From Rutidosis leptorrhynchoides (taxonomy: Eukaryota; Streptophyta; Magnoliopsida; Asterales; Asteraceae), in NCBI RefSeq assembly GCF_046630445.1, contig NC_092337.1, positions 365,310,001-365,374,000 of the forward strand: a stretch of 64,000 nucleotides of DNA. The letters run 5' to 3'. A program made the translations under genes and the position numbers. Numbering within the stretch: the first letter of the stretch is position 1; each line of letters begins with the position of its first letter. Below are positions 44,236 through 57,384 of the stretch, piece by piece. The notes beneath the pieces are model-generated. The model worked only from the letters and a program-made list of their open reading frames with translations, had not been told where the DNA came from and did not search any database.

Positions 44236-46723
44236 TGAAACAGCCCAAATCCATTTACCGATAACGAAGCACTATCTTTTTTATAAGTTAAATAAAGTTA
44301 AATACATCATAACGCAAGATCCGTTTAACGATAGTTTTAATTTGCCCAGTATACAACAAAATACATGTTTAACATGTGACTAAATCTAAAACGTACAATT
44401 CGACGCCTTTTGAATCGTTACACAACAAGTGGGTAATTACGACCCATTTACACTACAAACCAAGGTAAGACTCAATAACCTAACCCGATACCAAGAGCAT
44501 AATCCCGGGGACTACCAAATCCTCAATCCGCATCCAAATATTCAAAAGCTAATCCTCCAAGCTTAAGCAACATCTATCAACCCTCTTTAGCAACTAGGTA
44601 ACTCCGCATCAACGATACCTATAAAAAGGTAAACAACGAGAGGGGTAAGCATAAAGCTTAGTGAATGCAATAATTATACTTATACATATATAATCTACTT
44701 ACTTGCAAACACTTACACAAATACCGCATACTTTCTAGCAATCTAATTAGCATACCATCGCAAAGTATAAAGCTAAAACTCTCCATTACCGCAAGCTAGC
44801 ACGATCAATAGCATATAACCAATACAATATAATATGCTAATAATAATACAACACATAATCATGGTTAACCATTATCACATACATGGGAACGGTGCTCGTA
44901 CAATGACTGTTGGTACTCGCACAATGACCGTTAGTGTACACTAACCCCCTAGGTGGACTTCCGAACCACCCTTCACGCACATGTGGTCTCCATCGCACAA
45001 AAGAGTAGTGAATCCACACGCACGGATAACACTAGAGTGAATCCAAACGCACAGATAACACTAACCACAAGCTCGCAAGCAAATAAACTATATACACACA
45101 TATATAATTATTCCACTAACCTTGGAATGCCCGCACAAGTCATGTATAACATGTTCTTCATCCTCATATCTAAGCAAGCAACCACCTATATCACACATAG
45201 GCACAATATGCACATAAATAACAATTCTCAAAAAGAGAACCCGACACTCACATCCCTTTTTTTTTTTTTAAAGCAACACTCACATCCCTTAGTTGAGGGA
45301 TCTCGCCTTGCTCGTTTGACCCGCCCATTTATCTCTTAATGAGCTCGACCCAATTACCACTTCGGGTGGTAATTCAAACCCACACTAATAAGTATAAGTT
45401 AACCCAATTTGTACTTTACACTAACTAGACCAACCTAGGTCCCGACGCTAGATTACTACTTAAGTAGTGATCATTTCAAACACCATTTACACCAAAATTA
45501 CAATGTGTGCAATATTGACCCATATTGCACTTGACCACATTTGACTTATATTAAAAATACCACTTTGACTCAAAATCACTTCTCATGAGCGGTTATTTCC
45601 AAAAAATGCCATTTAACACTTAACACGAGTGTTTAAACACTCATTTGACCAAAACTAGTGTCATCATCAACTTTGACCCAATCAACTTACCCATTTTGAC
45701 ATAAATTTCAAAAACGCCCAAAATCACTAACGAATAGTTATTATATTTCCAAAACACCAATTGACACCTAAATCAAGTACTTTCATACTTGATTCACCAA
45801 AACTTGACCCAAAACTTATTTTGACACCAAATTAAAGTCAACACCCAATTTGACTAGCAACCATGTTCATGAGAACACCAAAATCACTAACAAACTTACA
45901 ACCTAGTGATTTAACAACCAAACCATGACAAATACTTCCAAATTCGTCACCAATTCCTAAACCCACAATAATCGGGTTTACTTACACAACACATTCAACA
46001 AAACTCCCAATTTCATGAGAAATGGGGTTTATAACCCAACATTAACTCAAACCCTAACCCCAAGTCACAATCAAAGTAAATAAAATCGGAGTTAAGACTT
46101 ACCACCACTACCCAAATGTAGCAAAGAGCAAGAGGAACAACTTTAACTCCTGAGCCTTCACCCGAATCGACCTTCTTCCTCCTAGATCGAAGATTTCTCA
46201 TTCTAAAATCACCCTCTCTCTCTAGGATATGTTGGGAGTGTTTTGTGTGGGTGAAGTAAGGTTCAAGACTAAGTTTGGATCAGTTTTAGTGACCCCAAAC
46301 CGACCCTCAAGTGAAAAGACTAAAACACCCCCAAGACACCCCTCAAATAAGCCTTAAAAACGGGTTAAAATTGCCCCTGTCTGACGAATCTTGCGACCGC
46401 GATGTCTAGGGTCGCGACCGCGATCTTTGCAACTCTAAGTAGCTGATTTCCTGACCGAATCACGCGGCCGCATTGAAAATCTCGCGACCGCATTGTACCC
46501 CATTTCAGCATTTTTGGTGAAACTTGTTTTGGTCGTAACTTTCAAACCGTAACTCCGTTTTTGATGAATCAAATATCCTTGGAAACGTAATAAGGTCTAC
46601 TTTCCAGTGGTAAGGTTCTAAAACATTAACTCAACCTTTATTTGGGGTCAAAAGATATGATTACCTACCTCGTAATTCAAATGACGTCCAAATTAACGTG
46701 CAACTGAAAAACGGGATGTTACA
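44236..46723 (-). repeat. 3' LTR of element 4 (2.49 kb)
   Basis: The minus strand starts TGTAACATCCCG at 46723 and ends GGGCTGTTTCA near 44236. It is preceded by a purine tract. The LTR contains internal duplications near 44888-44935 and 45005-45065 and a patch (46392-46500) with five gcgaccgc/gcggccgc motifs. No protein-coding potential. Confidence 0.7.
45244..45290 (-). mobile_element. Second ultra-truncated retroposition, 17-bp insert
   Basis: acactcacatccctt is present at 45244-45258 and 45276-45290. The insert between them is tttttttttttaaagca, i.e. TGCTTT followed by an A11 tail on the minus strand. The host is the element 4 LTR, so the event post-dates that insertion or occurred in its source. 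Confidence 0.65.
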
Positions 46724-47619
46724 ACTCTCCCCCACTTAGACTGGATCACAACCCCGTGATCCTCATCATTTACCAAGAGTTAAATGCTTCAAAACCTCCA
46801 CCCTTACATCCAATAGGAACCACGTTCGACGATCCTACGAAACGCAACCAAGCCCGACATCCATAATATCTTCCGTCAATCTGAAGATCTCACCACACGC
46901 TAATAATCACTAGCGTGCATCACCGCAACATGCGGTATCTCAAACACTCATCGCCCAAAACACCCACTTAGGAAATACAGAAAACACCATGTATCCCTAC
47001 AAGTTCTCTCGGGCTACAATCCGCAACAAGCTACGTCCATAACTAAATCACCCAACGCGATCTACTAGGTCCACTACGTTGTGAACCAAGTCTTGCATTA
47101 ATCCAATTCGAGAAGGAATCATGACGTGTTAAAACTCCGTACCTTATCGGTTTATAAACGCACTACTCAACCGGTCAATCATGAATGTTCTCTGAATCAA
47201 GAACCAAATTCCCCGTCACCACCATCGGGTTATTCCTTCAACGAAGGAATTTCGGTATCACCAAAATATCACTCTAGGGACACAAATTTCCCATCAATTG
47301 ATTCTCACACGACCATCCGTCTCTAGATTAATCCAGAACAACAATAATACACCACGAGCTAGACAACACGTCAACACTCGACACAGAGTTTCTCCTCTAC
47401 CCTACAATACAACCACGTAAGACGGTTTCCTAGTACTAGCATGGAAACTATTCGTATACTATAATCCTGTCGATAACGATTTATCATCACACAAATTCTC
47501 AAATCGCCACACGACCCACAAAATATTCACCGGTGCCGGGTGAATCCTCTGACCTAAACCGTCCGTTGAGGATGGCCTCGACATTTCAATACAACCAACG
47601 GGTCACATCACTAGGGAAC
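46724..47619 (-). other. Polypurine tract and 3' internal region of element 4
   Basis: The minus strand has AAGTGGGGGAGAGT (46724-46737) directly before the LTR. The following 880 bases are C-rich on the plus strand, with no ORF carrying retroelement motifs. It ends at 47619 where element 3 is inserted. Confidence 0.65.
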
Positions 47620-50503
47620 TGTAACACTCTGTTTTTTTTTTATATCACAACGGAAGTGCTATTTATAAAATCTGACACATAATATAAAAGACACTTGCAT
47701 TACAATACATATGTATTATATTTCACCAATAATCAAATCAATTATTAAAAGTCCATTACAAATAGTTAACCAGGTGATACGTTAAATAAAGACGCTAGTA
47801 TTAAAAGATAGGACATCAGATTTTTGACTCGTCAAACATATATTCCGGCATCCCATCCTCACCCTGATATCTAATACACAACAGTATTGAACCTGCAAGG
47901 GTGGAAATGTTGGAGATTAGCACAACTACTAAGTGAATGGAACTATCTAACAGCTAAGCATACAGTATCAAACATGTCAGGTCATCTATTTCTACATCCG
48001 TCAATAAACAACTAATAGCAACACAAGGATCGGCGGCTTGTACGGTCCTACAACTCGTAGCTGATCTGGCTACAGTTTACCGATAGTCCCTCCTACCGAA
48101 TCACCTGCATAACTGTAGTGACCCCGATAAATCGTCAATTGACGGCGTCGACTACTTAGGTCCCGTTGCGTGGTCATAGGTCTTTAACGTGACGTTTGAC
48201 CAAAGATATGTCGCATTCCTTTCAAAAATAAAGATTGTTTCAAAGTTTACAAGAATTGTTCATCCAAAAGTTACGTTACAAAGTTATAGTTACATGTGAA
48301 ACCTATGCGACACAGTTTTAAAGAAAGTCAAAAGACGCTCCATGAAATGCATGTATACTCGACATCCAATGCAAGTATCAAATAATGAGCGAAAGCATGT
48401 TTCACATAGCGTTCAAAGACCTGAGAAAAACATAGAAATCTGTCAACGAAAACGTTGGTGAAATCATAGGTTTAAGTAAGTAAGTAAGTAAAAGTAAGTC
48501 GAATCACAAGATTTGCAACATTGATAAAATAGTAGTACATTCTAAAAGTTAATATTCACGAGCACCCAATTATCAAGGCTTAACATTCCGTCCGTTGAAC
48601 CCCATTAATAGTGCTAGAACAACACTGTTTCTCAAAAATATATTTCATCCGTAGACGGTAGCGAACCGTCCGAGATGAGGGTTTGTCAAACCCATATGGC
48701 TATACAATATAAGTTCACGCCTACACTTACACACTGCAAGAGTAACTAATGATAATTGAATTGAGGATTTTGTTCTAAACTCGTATGTAGAATGTTTGTT
48801 TTCCTCTACTTGTGTTCACTTAGTTAAAAAGAAATGTTTATGTTTTCTCATCCCAAATGTAAGTTCAAAAGAGTAAAAGTGGGACTATGATCTCACCTTG
48901 AGTGCAAGAGTAATAAAGTACTTCAACAAGTAAATGCGTGCAAAGACAAAGCTAGTTTTGACCTAAACATATAGGTTGTATCAATAACGGTAAACACGAT
49001 AGGTCAAAGATGTTCAATTAGTCCTATGGCTCGTTACGACTCGATTATAAAGCATGTGAATCAAATTGTCAAGTTTCATGCAAGATACAAGTAAAGAATC
49101 ATGTTAGAAAGATTGCATAATCATTTGGTCAAGTTTGACAAAAAGTCAAACTTGGGTCGGGTCAAAGTCAACGAAAAAGTCAACACGTTCGGGTCGGGTC
49201 CCGGACTATTTTTCTGTGCTAGTTATTCATATATAAGCATGTTAGAACAAGTTGCATGTGAATTAGAGGTCCGTAGCATGCCAAACATTTCACGTGAAAT
49301 GAACAAGTGGGATAGAAACTTGGACCCGGCTTATGCCGCGCCGCGGCCCCATTTGTCGCGCCGCGCCAACAGGCGTGGCCTGGTACCTGGTCAGTTTCAA
49401 ATGTTCAAGTCTTGATCCAAAATTCGTTTTAGCACAAAATGCAAACCGTAAATATTTAGAAGGCGTATCTTATATCGTTGGAAAGCTCTTTTGACAAGGA
49501 ACACAACTAAACATGTTTCATAAAACAAAAACATCATTTCCAATAATCGATTTCTCGTCAAGTGATCATTTAAAGTCCATTTTCAAAGTTTCAAGCTCAC
49601 AAAATGCATTTTAAGTCTCGGGAATCCAATTCACACATATGATATGCCGTTTTGAAGGTAATGAAACATACATTACAACTATACACTTACAATTAACATT
49701 TCATGGCATTCAAGCATCAAAAGTTCATCTCAAGAACTATCAAACCCTAATGAAGAATCACAAAATCATTAATCATGTTTTTGAAGTTTTACAAATCAAC
49801 CTACACATCAAAATGAAGCTAGTGATACTAGTAACACAATTAAAACATGAACTTTGACAATTTAACAACATTTAATCTTCCAAAATCAAAGATTAAGCAA
49901 ACCCATTTTCAAGTGTTCAAACTAGTTGCTCAAATCAACAAATCGAACAAACCAAACATATATTCATGTTATACATGAGCCATAGACACTAATTAACACT
50001 TTTATAATTCAAAAACATCAAGAACACAAAATCTAGTGATTTTAGAAAGTTACCCAAATGAGATGAAATTGGTATCAAGTTGTAGAGGATGAAGAGAGGA
50101 TTCCAAATATGTAATTTGTTTTAATGTTAGCTTCCAAATCCGAAATTAGATGATGAATTTGTGTGTTTGGGTGTTATGGTTCAAAAATGGAAGTAAGAAG
50201 AGAGAAAGAGAGAAAGAGGAGGTGGAGGTGGAAGTGAGTGGTGGATAAGGTGGGTTGACTAGTTGACCTAGTCAACTAGTTTGCCCACTTGGCAACCTCG
50301 GTCCCTCAAGTTTTAAAGCGGGTGCGGGAATTAACCAAACGAATTATTTTAAATTTCACGAGAGTACGGGAGACGTTATAATCCAATAACGAAAATATTA
50401 AGGATGTTAGTTAATGGAGGATACGAATCTAGATACGAAGGACATTATTAAAAAAAAAATACGGTGTTAAAAATAATTTAACGAAAAAATGCGGGATGTT
50501 ACA
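47620..50503 (-). repeat. 3' LTR of element 3 (2884 bp)
   Basis: Minus-strand start TGTAACATCCCGC at 50503, end CAGAGTGTTACA at 47620. The five bases outside (47615-47619, ggaac) should be one target-duplication copy. Internal landmarks (aaaagtgggactat, a ggtgaaatcataggtttaa block) relate it to the Tekay-like LTRs of elements 1 and 2. It holds a (TAAG)n run near 48474 and a very GC-rich patch (49329-49382). Confidence 0.75.
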
Positions 50504-50747
50504 TTACCCACACCTTAAAAGAAATTTCGTCCCGAAATTTAGTTGGAAGTAATAGTTGATGTCTCTTACTCGAGACCTTACGTTGTCAATGCTATGAATA
50601 AGTGAAGATACGTCCTTGGGCATTCCCACAAATTTTGACAGTCGAGATTTCAGTTTGTATTAAGACTTGGTTTTACGATCCACAATTTCAACCAGTTTCT
50701 CATGAAGGGGAGTTTGCCATCAATAGTAAGTTTATCTAGGAGGGTAA
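50504..50747 (-). other. Polypurine tract and short internal stub of element 3
   Basis: The minus strand has AAATTTCGGGACGAAATTTC then TTTTAAGGTGTGGGTAA, followed by the LTR. The same aaatttcgtcccgaaattt block precedes the polypurine tracts of G3 and element 2. The stub ends where element 2 begins (50748). Confidence 0.75.
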
Positions 50748-53700
50748 TGAAATGTCCCGTTCTTATTGATTAAAAACGTTCCATATTAATTGATTTCGTT
50801 GCGAGGTTTTGACCTCTATATGAGACGTTTTTCAAAGACTGCATTCATTTTTAAAACAAACCATAACCTTTATTTCATAGATAAAGGTTTTAAAAAGCTT
50901 TACGTAGATTATCAAATAATGATAATCTAAAATATCCTGTTTACACACGACCATTACATAATGGTTTATAATATAAATATGTTACAACAAAATAAGTTTC
51001 TTGAATGCAGTTTTTACACAATATCATACAAGCATGGACTCCAAATCTCGTCCTTATTTAACTATGCGACAGTGGAAGCTCTTAATAATCACCTGAGAAT
51101 AAACATGCTTAAAACGTCAACAAAAATGTTGGTGAGTTATAGGTTTAACCTATATATATCAAATCATAATAATAGACCACAAGATTTCATATTTCAATAC
51201 ACATCCCATACATAGAGATAAAAATCATTCATATGGTGAACACCTGGTAAACGACATTAACAAGATGCATATATAAGAATATCCCCATCATTCCGGGACA
51301 CCCTTCGGATATGATATAAATTTCGAAGTACTAAAGCATCCGGTACTTTGGATGGGGTTTGTTAGGCCCAATAGATCTATCTTTAGGATTCGCGTCAATT
51401 AGGGTGTCTGTTCCCTAATTCTTAGATTACCAGACTTAATAAAAAGGGGCATATTCGATTTCGATAATTCAACCATAGAATGTAGTTTCACGTACTTGTG
51501 TCTATTTTGTAAATCATTTATAAAACCTGCATGTATTCTCATCCCAAAAATATTAGATTTTAAAAGTGGGACTATAACTCACTTTCACAGATTTTTACTT
51601 CGTCGGGAAGTAAGACTTGGCCACTGGTTGATTCACGAACCTATAACAATATATACATATATATCAAAGTATGTTTAAAATATATTTACAACACTTTTAA
51701 TATATTTTGATGTTTTAAGTTTATTAAGTCAGCTGTCCTCGTTAGTAACCTACAACTAGTTGTCCACAGTTAGATGTACAGAAATAAATCGATAAATATT
51801 ATCTTGAATCAATCCACGACCTAGTGTATACGTATCTCAGTATTGATCACAACTCAAACTATATATATTTTGGAATCAACCTCAACCCTGTATAGCTAAC
51901 TCCAACATTCACATATAGAGTGTCTATGGTTGTTCCGAAATATATATAGATGTGTCGACATGATAGGTCGAAACATTGTATACGTGTCTATGGTATCTCA
52001 AGATTACATAATATACAATACAAGTTGATTAAGTTATGGTTGGAATAGATTTGTTACCAATTTTCACGTAGCTAAAATGAGAAAAATTATCCAATCTTGT
52101 TTTACCCATAACTTCTTCATTTTAAATCCGTTTTGAGTGAATCAAATTGCTATGCTTTCATATTGAACTCTATTTTATGAATATAAACAGAAAATTATAG
52201 GTTTATAGTCGGAAAAATAAGTTACAAGTCGTTTTTGTAAAGGTAGTCATTTCAGTCGAAAGAACGACGTCTAGATGACCATTTTAGAAAACATACTTCC
52301 ACTTTGAGTTTAACCATAATTTTTGGATATAGTTTCATGTTCATAATAAAAATCATTTTCTCTGAATAACAACTTTTAAATCAAAGTTTATCATAGTTTT
52401 TAATTATATAACCCAAAACAGCCCGCGGTGTTACTACGACGGCGTAAATCCGGTTTTACGGTGTTTTTCGTGTTTCCAGGTTTTAAATCATTAAGTTAGC
52501 ATATCATATAGATATAGAACATGTGTTTAGTTGATTTTAAAAGTCAAGTTAGAAGGATTAACTTTTGTTTGCGAACAAGTTCAGAATTAACTAAACTATG
52601 TTCTAGTGATTACAAGTTTAAACCTTCGAATAAGATAGCTTTATATGTATGAATCGAATGATGTTATGAACATCATTACTACCTTAAGTTCCTTGGATAA
52701 ACCTACTGGAAAAGAGAAAAATGGATCTAGCTTCAATGGATCCTTGGATGGCTCGAAGTTCTTGAAGCAGAATCATGACACGAAAACAAGTTCAAGTAAG
52801 ATCATCACTTGAAATAAGATTGTTATAGTTATAGAAATTGAACCAAAGTTTGAATATGATTATTATATTGTATTAGAATGATAACCTACTGTAAGAAACA
52901 AAGATTTCTTGAGGTTGGATGATCACCTTACAAGATTGGAAGTGAGCTAGCAAACTTGAAAGTATTCTTGATTTTATGAAACTAGAACTTTTGGAATTTA
53001 TGAAGAACACTTAGAACTTGAAGATAGAACTTGAGAGAGATCAATTAGATGAAGAAAATTGAAGAATGAAAGTGTTTGTAGGTGTTTTTGGTCGTTGGTG
53101 TATGGATTAGATATAAAGGATATGTAATTTTGTTTTCATGTAAATAAGTCATGAATGATTACTCATATTTTTGTAATTTTATGAGATATTTCATGCTAGT
53201 TGCCAAATTATGGTTCCCACATGTGTTAGGTGACTCACATGGGCTGCTAATAGCTGATCATTGGAGTGTATATACCAATAGTACATACATCTAAAAGCTG
53301 TGTATTGTACGAGTACGAATACGGGTGCATACGAGTAGAATTGTTGATGAAACTGAACGAGGATGTAATTGTAAGCATTTTTGTTAAGTAGAAGTATTTT
53401 GATAAGTGTATTGAAGTCTTTAAAAAGTGTATAAATACATATTAAAACACTACATGTATATACATTTTAACTGAGTCGTTAAGTCATCGTTAGTCGTTAC
53501 ATGTAAGTGTTGTTTTGAAACCTTTAGGTTAACGATCTTGTTAAATGTTGTTAACCCAATGTTTATAATATCAAATGAGATTTTAAATTATTATAGTATC
53601 ATGATATTATCATGTATGAATATCTCTTAATATGATATATATACATTAAATGTCTTTACAACGATAATCGTTACATATATGTCTCGTTTAAAAATCATTA

Positions 53701-53998
53701 AGTTAGTAGTCTTGTTTTTACATATGTAGTTCATTGTTAATATACTTAATGATATGTTTACTTATCATAGTATCATGTTAACTATATATATATCCATATA
53801 TATGTCATCATATAGTTTTTACAAGTTTTAACGTTCGTGAATCACCGGTCAACTTGGGTGGTCAATTGTCTATATGAAACATATTTCAATTAATCAAGTC
53901 TTAACAAGTTTGATTGCTTAACATGTTGGAAAAATTTAATCATGTAAATATCAATCTCAATTAATATATATAAACATGGAAAAGTTCGGGTCACTACA
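50748..53998 (-). repeat. Left LTR of element 2 (3251 bp)
   Basis: Plus-strand ends tgaaatgtcccg and cactaca; the minus-strand start is TGTAGTGACCCG. A TATA-like CCTTTATATC lies at about 53120 on the minus strand. The ORFs inside recur in the right LTR because the LTR is repeated; they show no domain. Confidence 0.95.
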
Positions 53999-54013
53999 GT
54001 ACCTACCCGTTAA
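53999..54013 (-). other. Polypurine tract of element 2
   Basis: The minus strand has TTAACGGGTAGGTAC immediately before the LTR start. It is about 20 bases beyond the pol stop codon. Confidence 0.75.
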
Positions 54014-54033
54014 ATAAATTTCGTCCCGAAATT

Positions 54034-57000
54034 TTAAGCTGTTGAAGGTGTTGACGAATCTTCTGGAAATAGATGCGGGTATTTCTTCTTCATCTGATCT
54101 TCACGCTCCCAGGTGAACTCGGGTCCTCTACGAGCATTCCATCGAACCTTAACAATTGGTATCTTGTTTTGCTTAAGTCTTTTAACCTCACGATCCATTA
54201 TTTCGACGGGTTCTTCGATGAATTGAAGTTTTTTGTTGATTTGGATTTCATCTAACGGAATAGTGAGATCTTCTTTAGCAAAACATTTCTTCAAATTCGA
54301 GACGTGGAAAGTGTTATGTACAGCCGCGAGTTGTTGAGGTAACTCTAGTCGGTAAGCTACTGGTCCGACACGATCAATAATCTTGAATGGTCCAATATAC
54401 CTTGGATTTAATTTCCCTCGTTTACCAAATCGAACAACGCCTTTCCATGGTGCAACTTTAAGCATGACCATCTCTCCAATTTCAAATTCTATATCTTTTC
54501 TTTTAATGTCAGTGTAGCTCTTTTGTCGACTTTGGGCGGTTTTCAACCGTTGTTGAATTTGGATGATCTTCTCGGTAGTTTCTTGTATAATCTCCGGACC
54601 CGTAATCTGTCTATCCCCCACTTCACTCCAACAAATCGGAGACCTGCACTTTCTACCATAAAGTGCTTCAAACGGTGCCATCTCAATGCTTGAATGGTAG
54701 CTGTTGTTGTAGGAAAATTCTGCTAACGGTAGATGTCGATCCCAACTGTTTCCGAAATCAATAACACATGCTCGTAGCATGTCTTCAAGCGTTTGTATCG
54801 TCCTTTCGCTCTGCCCATCAGTTTGTGGATGATAGGCAGTACTCATGTCTAGACGAGTTCCTAATGCTTGCTGTAATGTCTGCCAGAATCTTGAAATAAA
54901 TCTGCCATCCCTATCAGAGATAATAGAGATTGGTATTCCATGTCTGGAGACGACTTCCTTCAAATACAGTCGTGCTAACTTCTCCATCTTGTCATCTTCT
55001 CTTATTGGCAGGAAGTGTGCTGATTTGGTGAGACGATCAACTATTACCCAAATAGTATCAAAACCACTTGCAGTCCTTGGTAATTTAGTGATGAAATCCA
55101 TGGTAATGTTTTCCCATTTCCATTCCGGGATTTCGGGTTGTTGAAGTAGACCTGATGGTTTCTGATGCTCAGCTTTGACCTTAGAACATGTCAAACATTC
55201 TCCTACGTATTTAGCAACATCGGCTTTCATACCCGGCCACCAAAAATGTTTCTTGAGATCCTTGTACATCTTCCCCGTTCCAGGATGTATTGAGTATCTG
55301 GTTTTATGAGCTTCTCTAAGTACCATTTCTCTCATATCTCCAAATTTTGGTACCCAAATCCTTTTAGCCCTATACCGGGTTCCGTCTTCCCGAATATTAA
55401 GATGCTTCTCCGATCCTTTGGGTATTTCATCCTTTAAATTTCCCTCTTTTAAAACTCCTTGTTGCGCCTCCTTTATTTGAGTAGTAAGGTTATTATGAAT
55501 CATTATATTCATAGATTTTACTCGAATGGGTTCTCTGTCCTTCCTGCTCAAGGCATCGGCTACCACATTTGCCTTCCCTGGGTGGTAACGAATCTCAAAG
55601 TCGTAATCATTCAATAATTCAATCCACCTACGCTGCCTCATATTCAGTTGTTTCTGATTAAATATGTGTTGAAGACTTTTGTGGTCGGTATATATAATAC
55701 TTTTGACCCCATATAAGTAGTGCCTCCAAGTCTTTAACGCAAAAACAACCGCGCCTAATTCTAAATCATGCGTCGTATAATTTTGTTCGTGAATCTTCAA
55801 TTGTCTAGACGCATAAGCAATCACCTTCGTTCGTTGCATTAATACACAACCGAGACCTTGCTTTGATGCGTCACAATAAAACACAAAATCATCATTCCCT
55901 TCAGGCAATGACAATATAGGTGCCGTAGTTAGCTTTTTCTTCAATAACTGAAACGCTTTCTCTTGTTCATCATTCCATTCAAATTTCTTCCCTTTATGCG
56001 TTAATGCAGTCAAGGGTTTTGCTATTCTGGAAAAGTCTTGGATGAACCTTCTGTAGTAACCAGCTAGTCCTAAAAACTGGCGTATGTGTTTCGGAGTTTT
56101 CAGGGTTTCCCACTTTTCAACAGTTTCTATCTTTGCCGGATCCACCTTAATACCTTCTTTGTTCACTATGTGACCGAGGAATTGAACTTCTTCCAACCAA
56201 AATGCACACTTTGAAAACTTAGCGTACAATTCTTCCTTCCTCAATACTTCTAACACCTTTCTCAAATGTTCACCGTGTTCTTGGTCATTCTTTGAGTAAA
56301 TAAGTATGTCATCAATGAAAACAATGACAAAATTGTCAAGGTATGGTCCACACACTCGGTTCATAAGGTCCATGAACACAGCTGGTGCATTAGTTAAACC
56401 AAACGGCATGACCATAAACTCGTAATGACCGTAACGTGTTCTGAAAGCAGTCTTTGGAATATCATCTTCTTTCACCCGCATTTGATGATACCCGGAACGT
56501 AAGTCAATCTTTGAATAAACTGACGAGCCTTGTAGTTGATCAAATAAGTCGTCGATTCTCGGTAGTGGGTAGCGGTTCTTGATGGTAAGTTTGTTCAACT
56601 CTCGGTAGTCTATACACAACCTGAATGTACCATCTTTCTTCTTGACAAACAAAACAGGAGCTCCCCACGGTGATGTGCTTGGTCGAATGAAACCACGCTC
56701 TAAAAGTTCTTGTAATTGGCTTTGCAGTTCTTTCATCTCGCTGGGTGCGAGTCTGTAAGGAGCACGAGCTATTGGTGCAGCTCCTGGTACAAGATCTATT
56801 TGAAATTCAACGGATCGATGTGGGGGTAATCCCGGTAATTCTTTCGGAAATACATCAGGAAATTCTTTTGCGACGGGAACATCATTGATGCTCTTTTCTT
56901 CAGTTTGTACTTTCTCGACGTGTGCTAGAACAGCATAGCAACCTTTTCTTATTAGTTTTTGTGCCTTCAAATTACTAATAAGATGTAGCTTCGTGTTGCC

Positions 57001-57384
57001 CTTTTCTCCGTACACCATTAAGGGTTTTCCTTTTTCTCGTATAATGCGAATTGCATTTTTGTAACAAACGATCTCCGCTTTCACTTCTTTCAACCAGTCC
57101 ATACCGATTATCACATCAAAACTCCCTAACTCTACTGGTATCAAATCAATCTTAAATGTTTCGCTAACCAGTTTAATTTCTCGATTCCGACATATATTAT
57201 CTGCTGAAATTAATTTACCATTTGCTAATTCGAGTAAAAATTTACTATCCAAAGGCGTCAATGGACAACTTAATTTAGCACAAAAATCTCTACTCATATA
57301 GCTTCTATCCGCACCCGAATCAAATAAAACGTAAGCAGATTTATTGTCAATAAGAAACGTACCCGTAACAAGCTCCGGGTCTTC
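54034..57384 (-). CDS. pol polyprotein of element 2
   Basis: The open frame continues directly from gag after a TAG (57385-57387); its first in-frame ATG is at 57297. Protease FDSGADRSY straddles that ATG, so the ATG is unlikely to be the true start. Then come reverse transcriptase with [10 protein letters not shown] and FIDDILIYS (near residue 330), RNase H with CDASKQGLG and [10 protein letters not shown], and integrase with an H2C2 finger ([11 protein letters not shown]...[11 protein letters not shown]). The DDE residues are in [16 protein letters not shown] and [11 protein letters not shown]-terminal chromodomain (about 1020-1070; [28 protein letters not shown]) defines the chromovirus/Tekay clade. 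No frameshift or other stop is present in over 1100 codons, so the enzymes look intact. Confidence 0.95.
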   Translation of the reverse strand, partial: EDPELVTGTFLIDNKSAYVLFDSGADRSYMSRDFCAKLSCPLTPLDSKFLLELANGKLISADNICRNREIKLVSETFKIDLIPVELGSFDVIIGMDWLKEVKAEIVCYKNAIRIIREKGKPLMVYGEKGNTKLHLISNLKAQKLIRKGCYAVLAHVEKVQTEEKSINDVPVAKEFPDVFPKELPGLPPHRSVEFQIDLVPGAAPIARAPYRLAPSEMKELQSQLQELLERGFIRPSTSPWGAPVLFVKKKDGTFRLCIDYRELNKLTIKNRYPLPRIDDLFDQLQGSSVYSKIDLRSGYHQMRVKEDDIPKTAFRTRYGHYEFMVMPFGLTNAPAVFMDLMNRVCGPYLDNFVIVFIDDILIYSKNDQEHGEHLRKVLEVLRKEELYAKFSKCAFWLEEVQFLGHIVNKEGIKVDPAKIETVEKWETLKTPKHIRQFLGLAGYYRRFIQDFSRIAKPLTALTHKGKKFEWNDEQEKAFQLLKKKLTTAPILSLPEGNDDFVFYCDASKQGLGCVLMQRTKVIAYASRQLKIHEQNYTTHDLELGAVVFALKTWRHYLYGVKSIIYTDHKSLQHIFNQKQLNMRQRRWIELLNDYDFEIRYHPGKANVVADALSRKDREPIRVKSMNIMIHNNLTTQIKEAQQGVLKEGNLKDEIPKGSEKHLNIREDGTRYRAKRIWVPKFGDMREMVLREAHKTRYSIHPGTGKMYKDLKKHFWWPGMKADVAKYVGECLTCSKVKAEHQKPSGLLQQPEIPEWKWENITMDFITKLPRTASGFDTIWVIVDRLTKSAHFLPIREDDKMEKLARLYLKEVVSRHGIPISIISDRDGRFISRFWQTLQQALGTRLDMSTAYHPQTDGQSERTIQTLEDMLRACVIDFGNSWDRHLPLAEFSYNNSYHSSIEMAPFEALYGRKCRSPICWSEVGDRQITGPEIIQETTEKIIQIQQRLKTAQSRQKSYTDIKRKDIEFEIGEMVMLKVAPWKGVVRFGKRGKLNPRYIGPFKIIDRVGPVAYRLELPQQLAAVHNTFHVSNLKKCFAKEDLTIPLDEIQINKKLQFIEEPVEIMDREVKRLKQNKIPIVKVRWNARRGPEFTWEREDQMKKKYPHLFPEDSSTPSTA

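Noticed and set aside
50961..51678. ORFs repeated at 60808-61525
   Set aside because: They are LTR sequence of element 2 present twice; no similarity to proteins and no conservation beyond the LTR.
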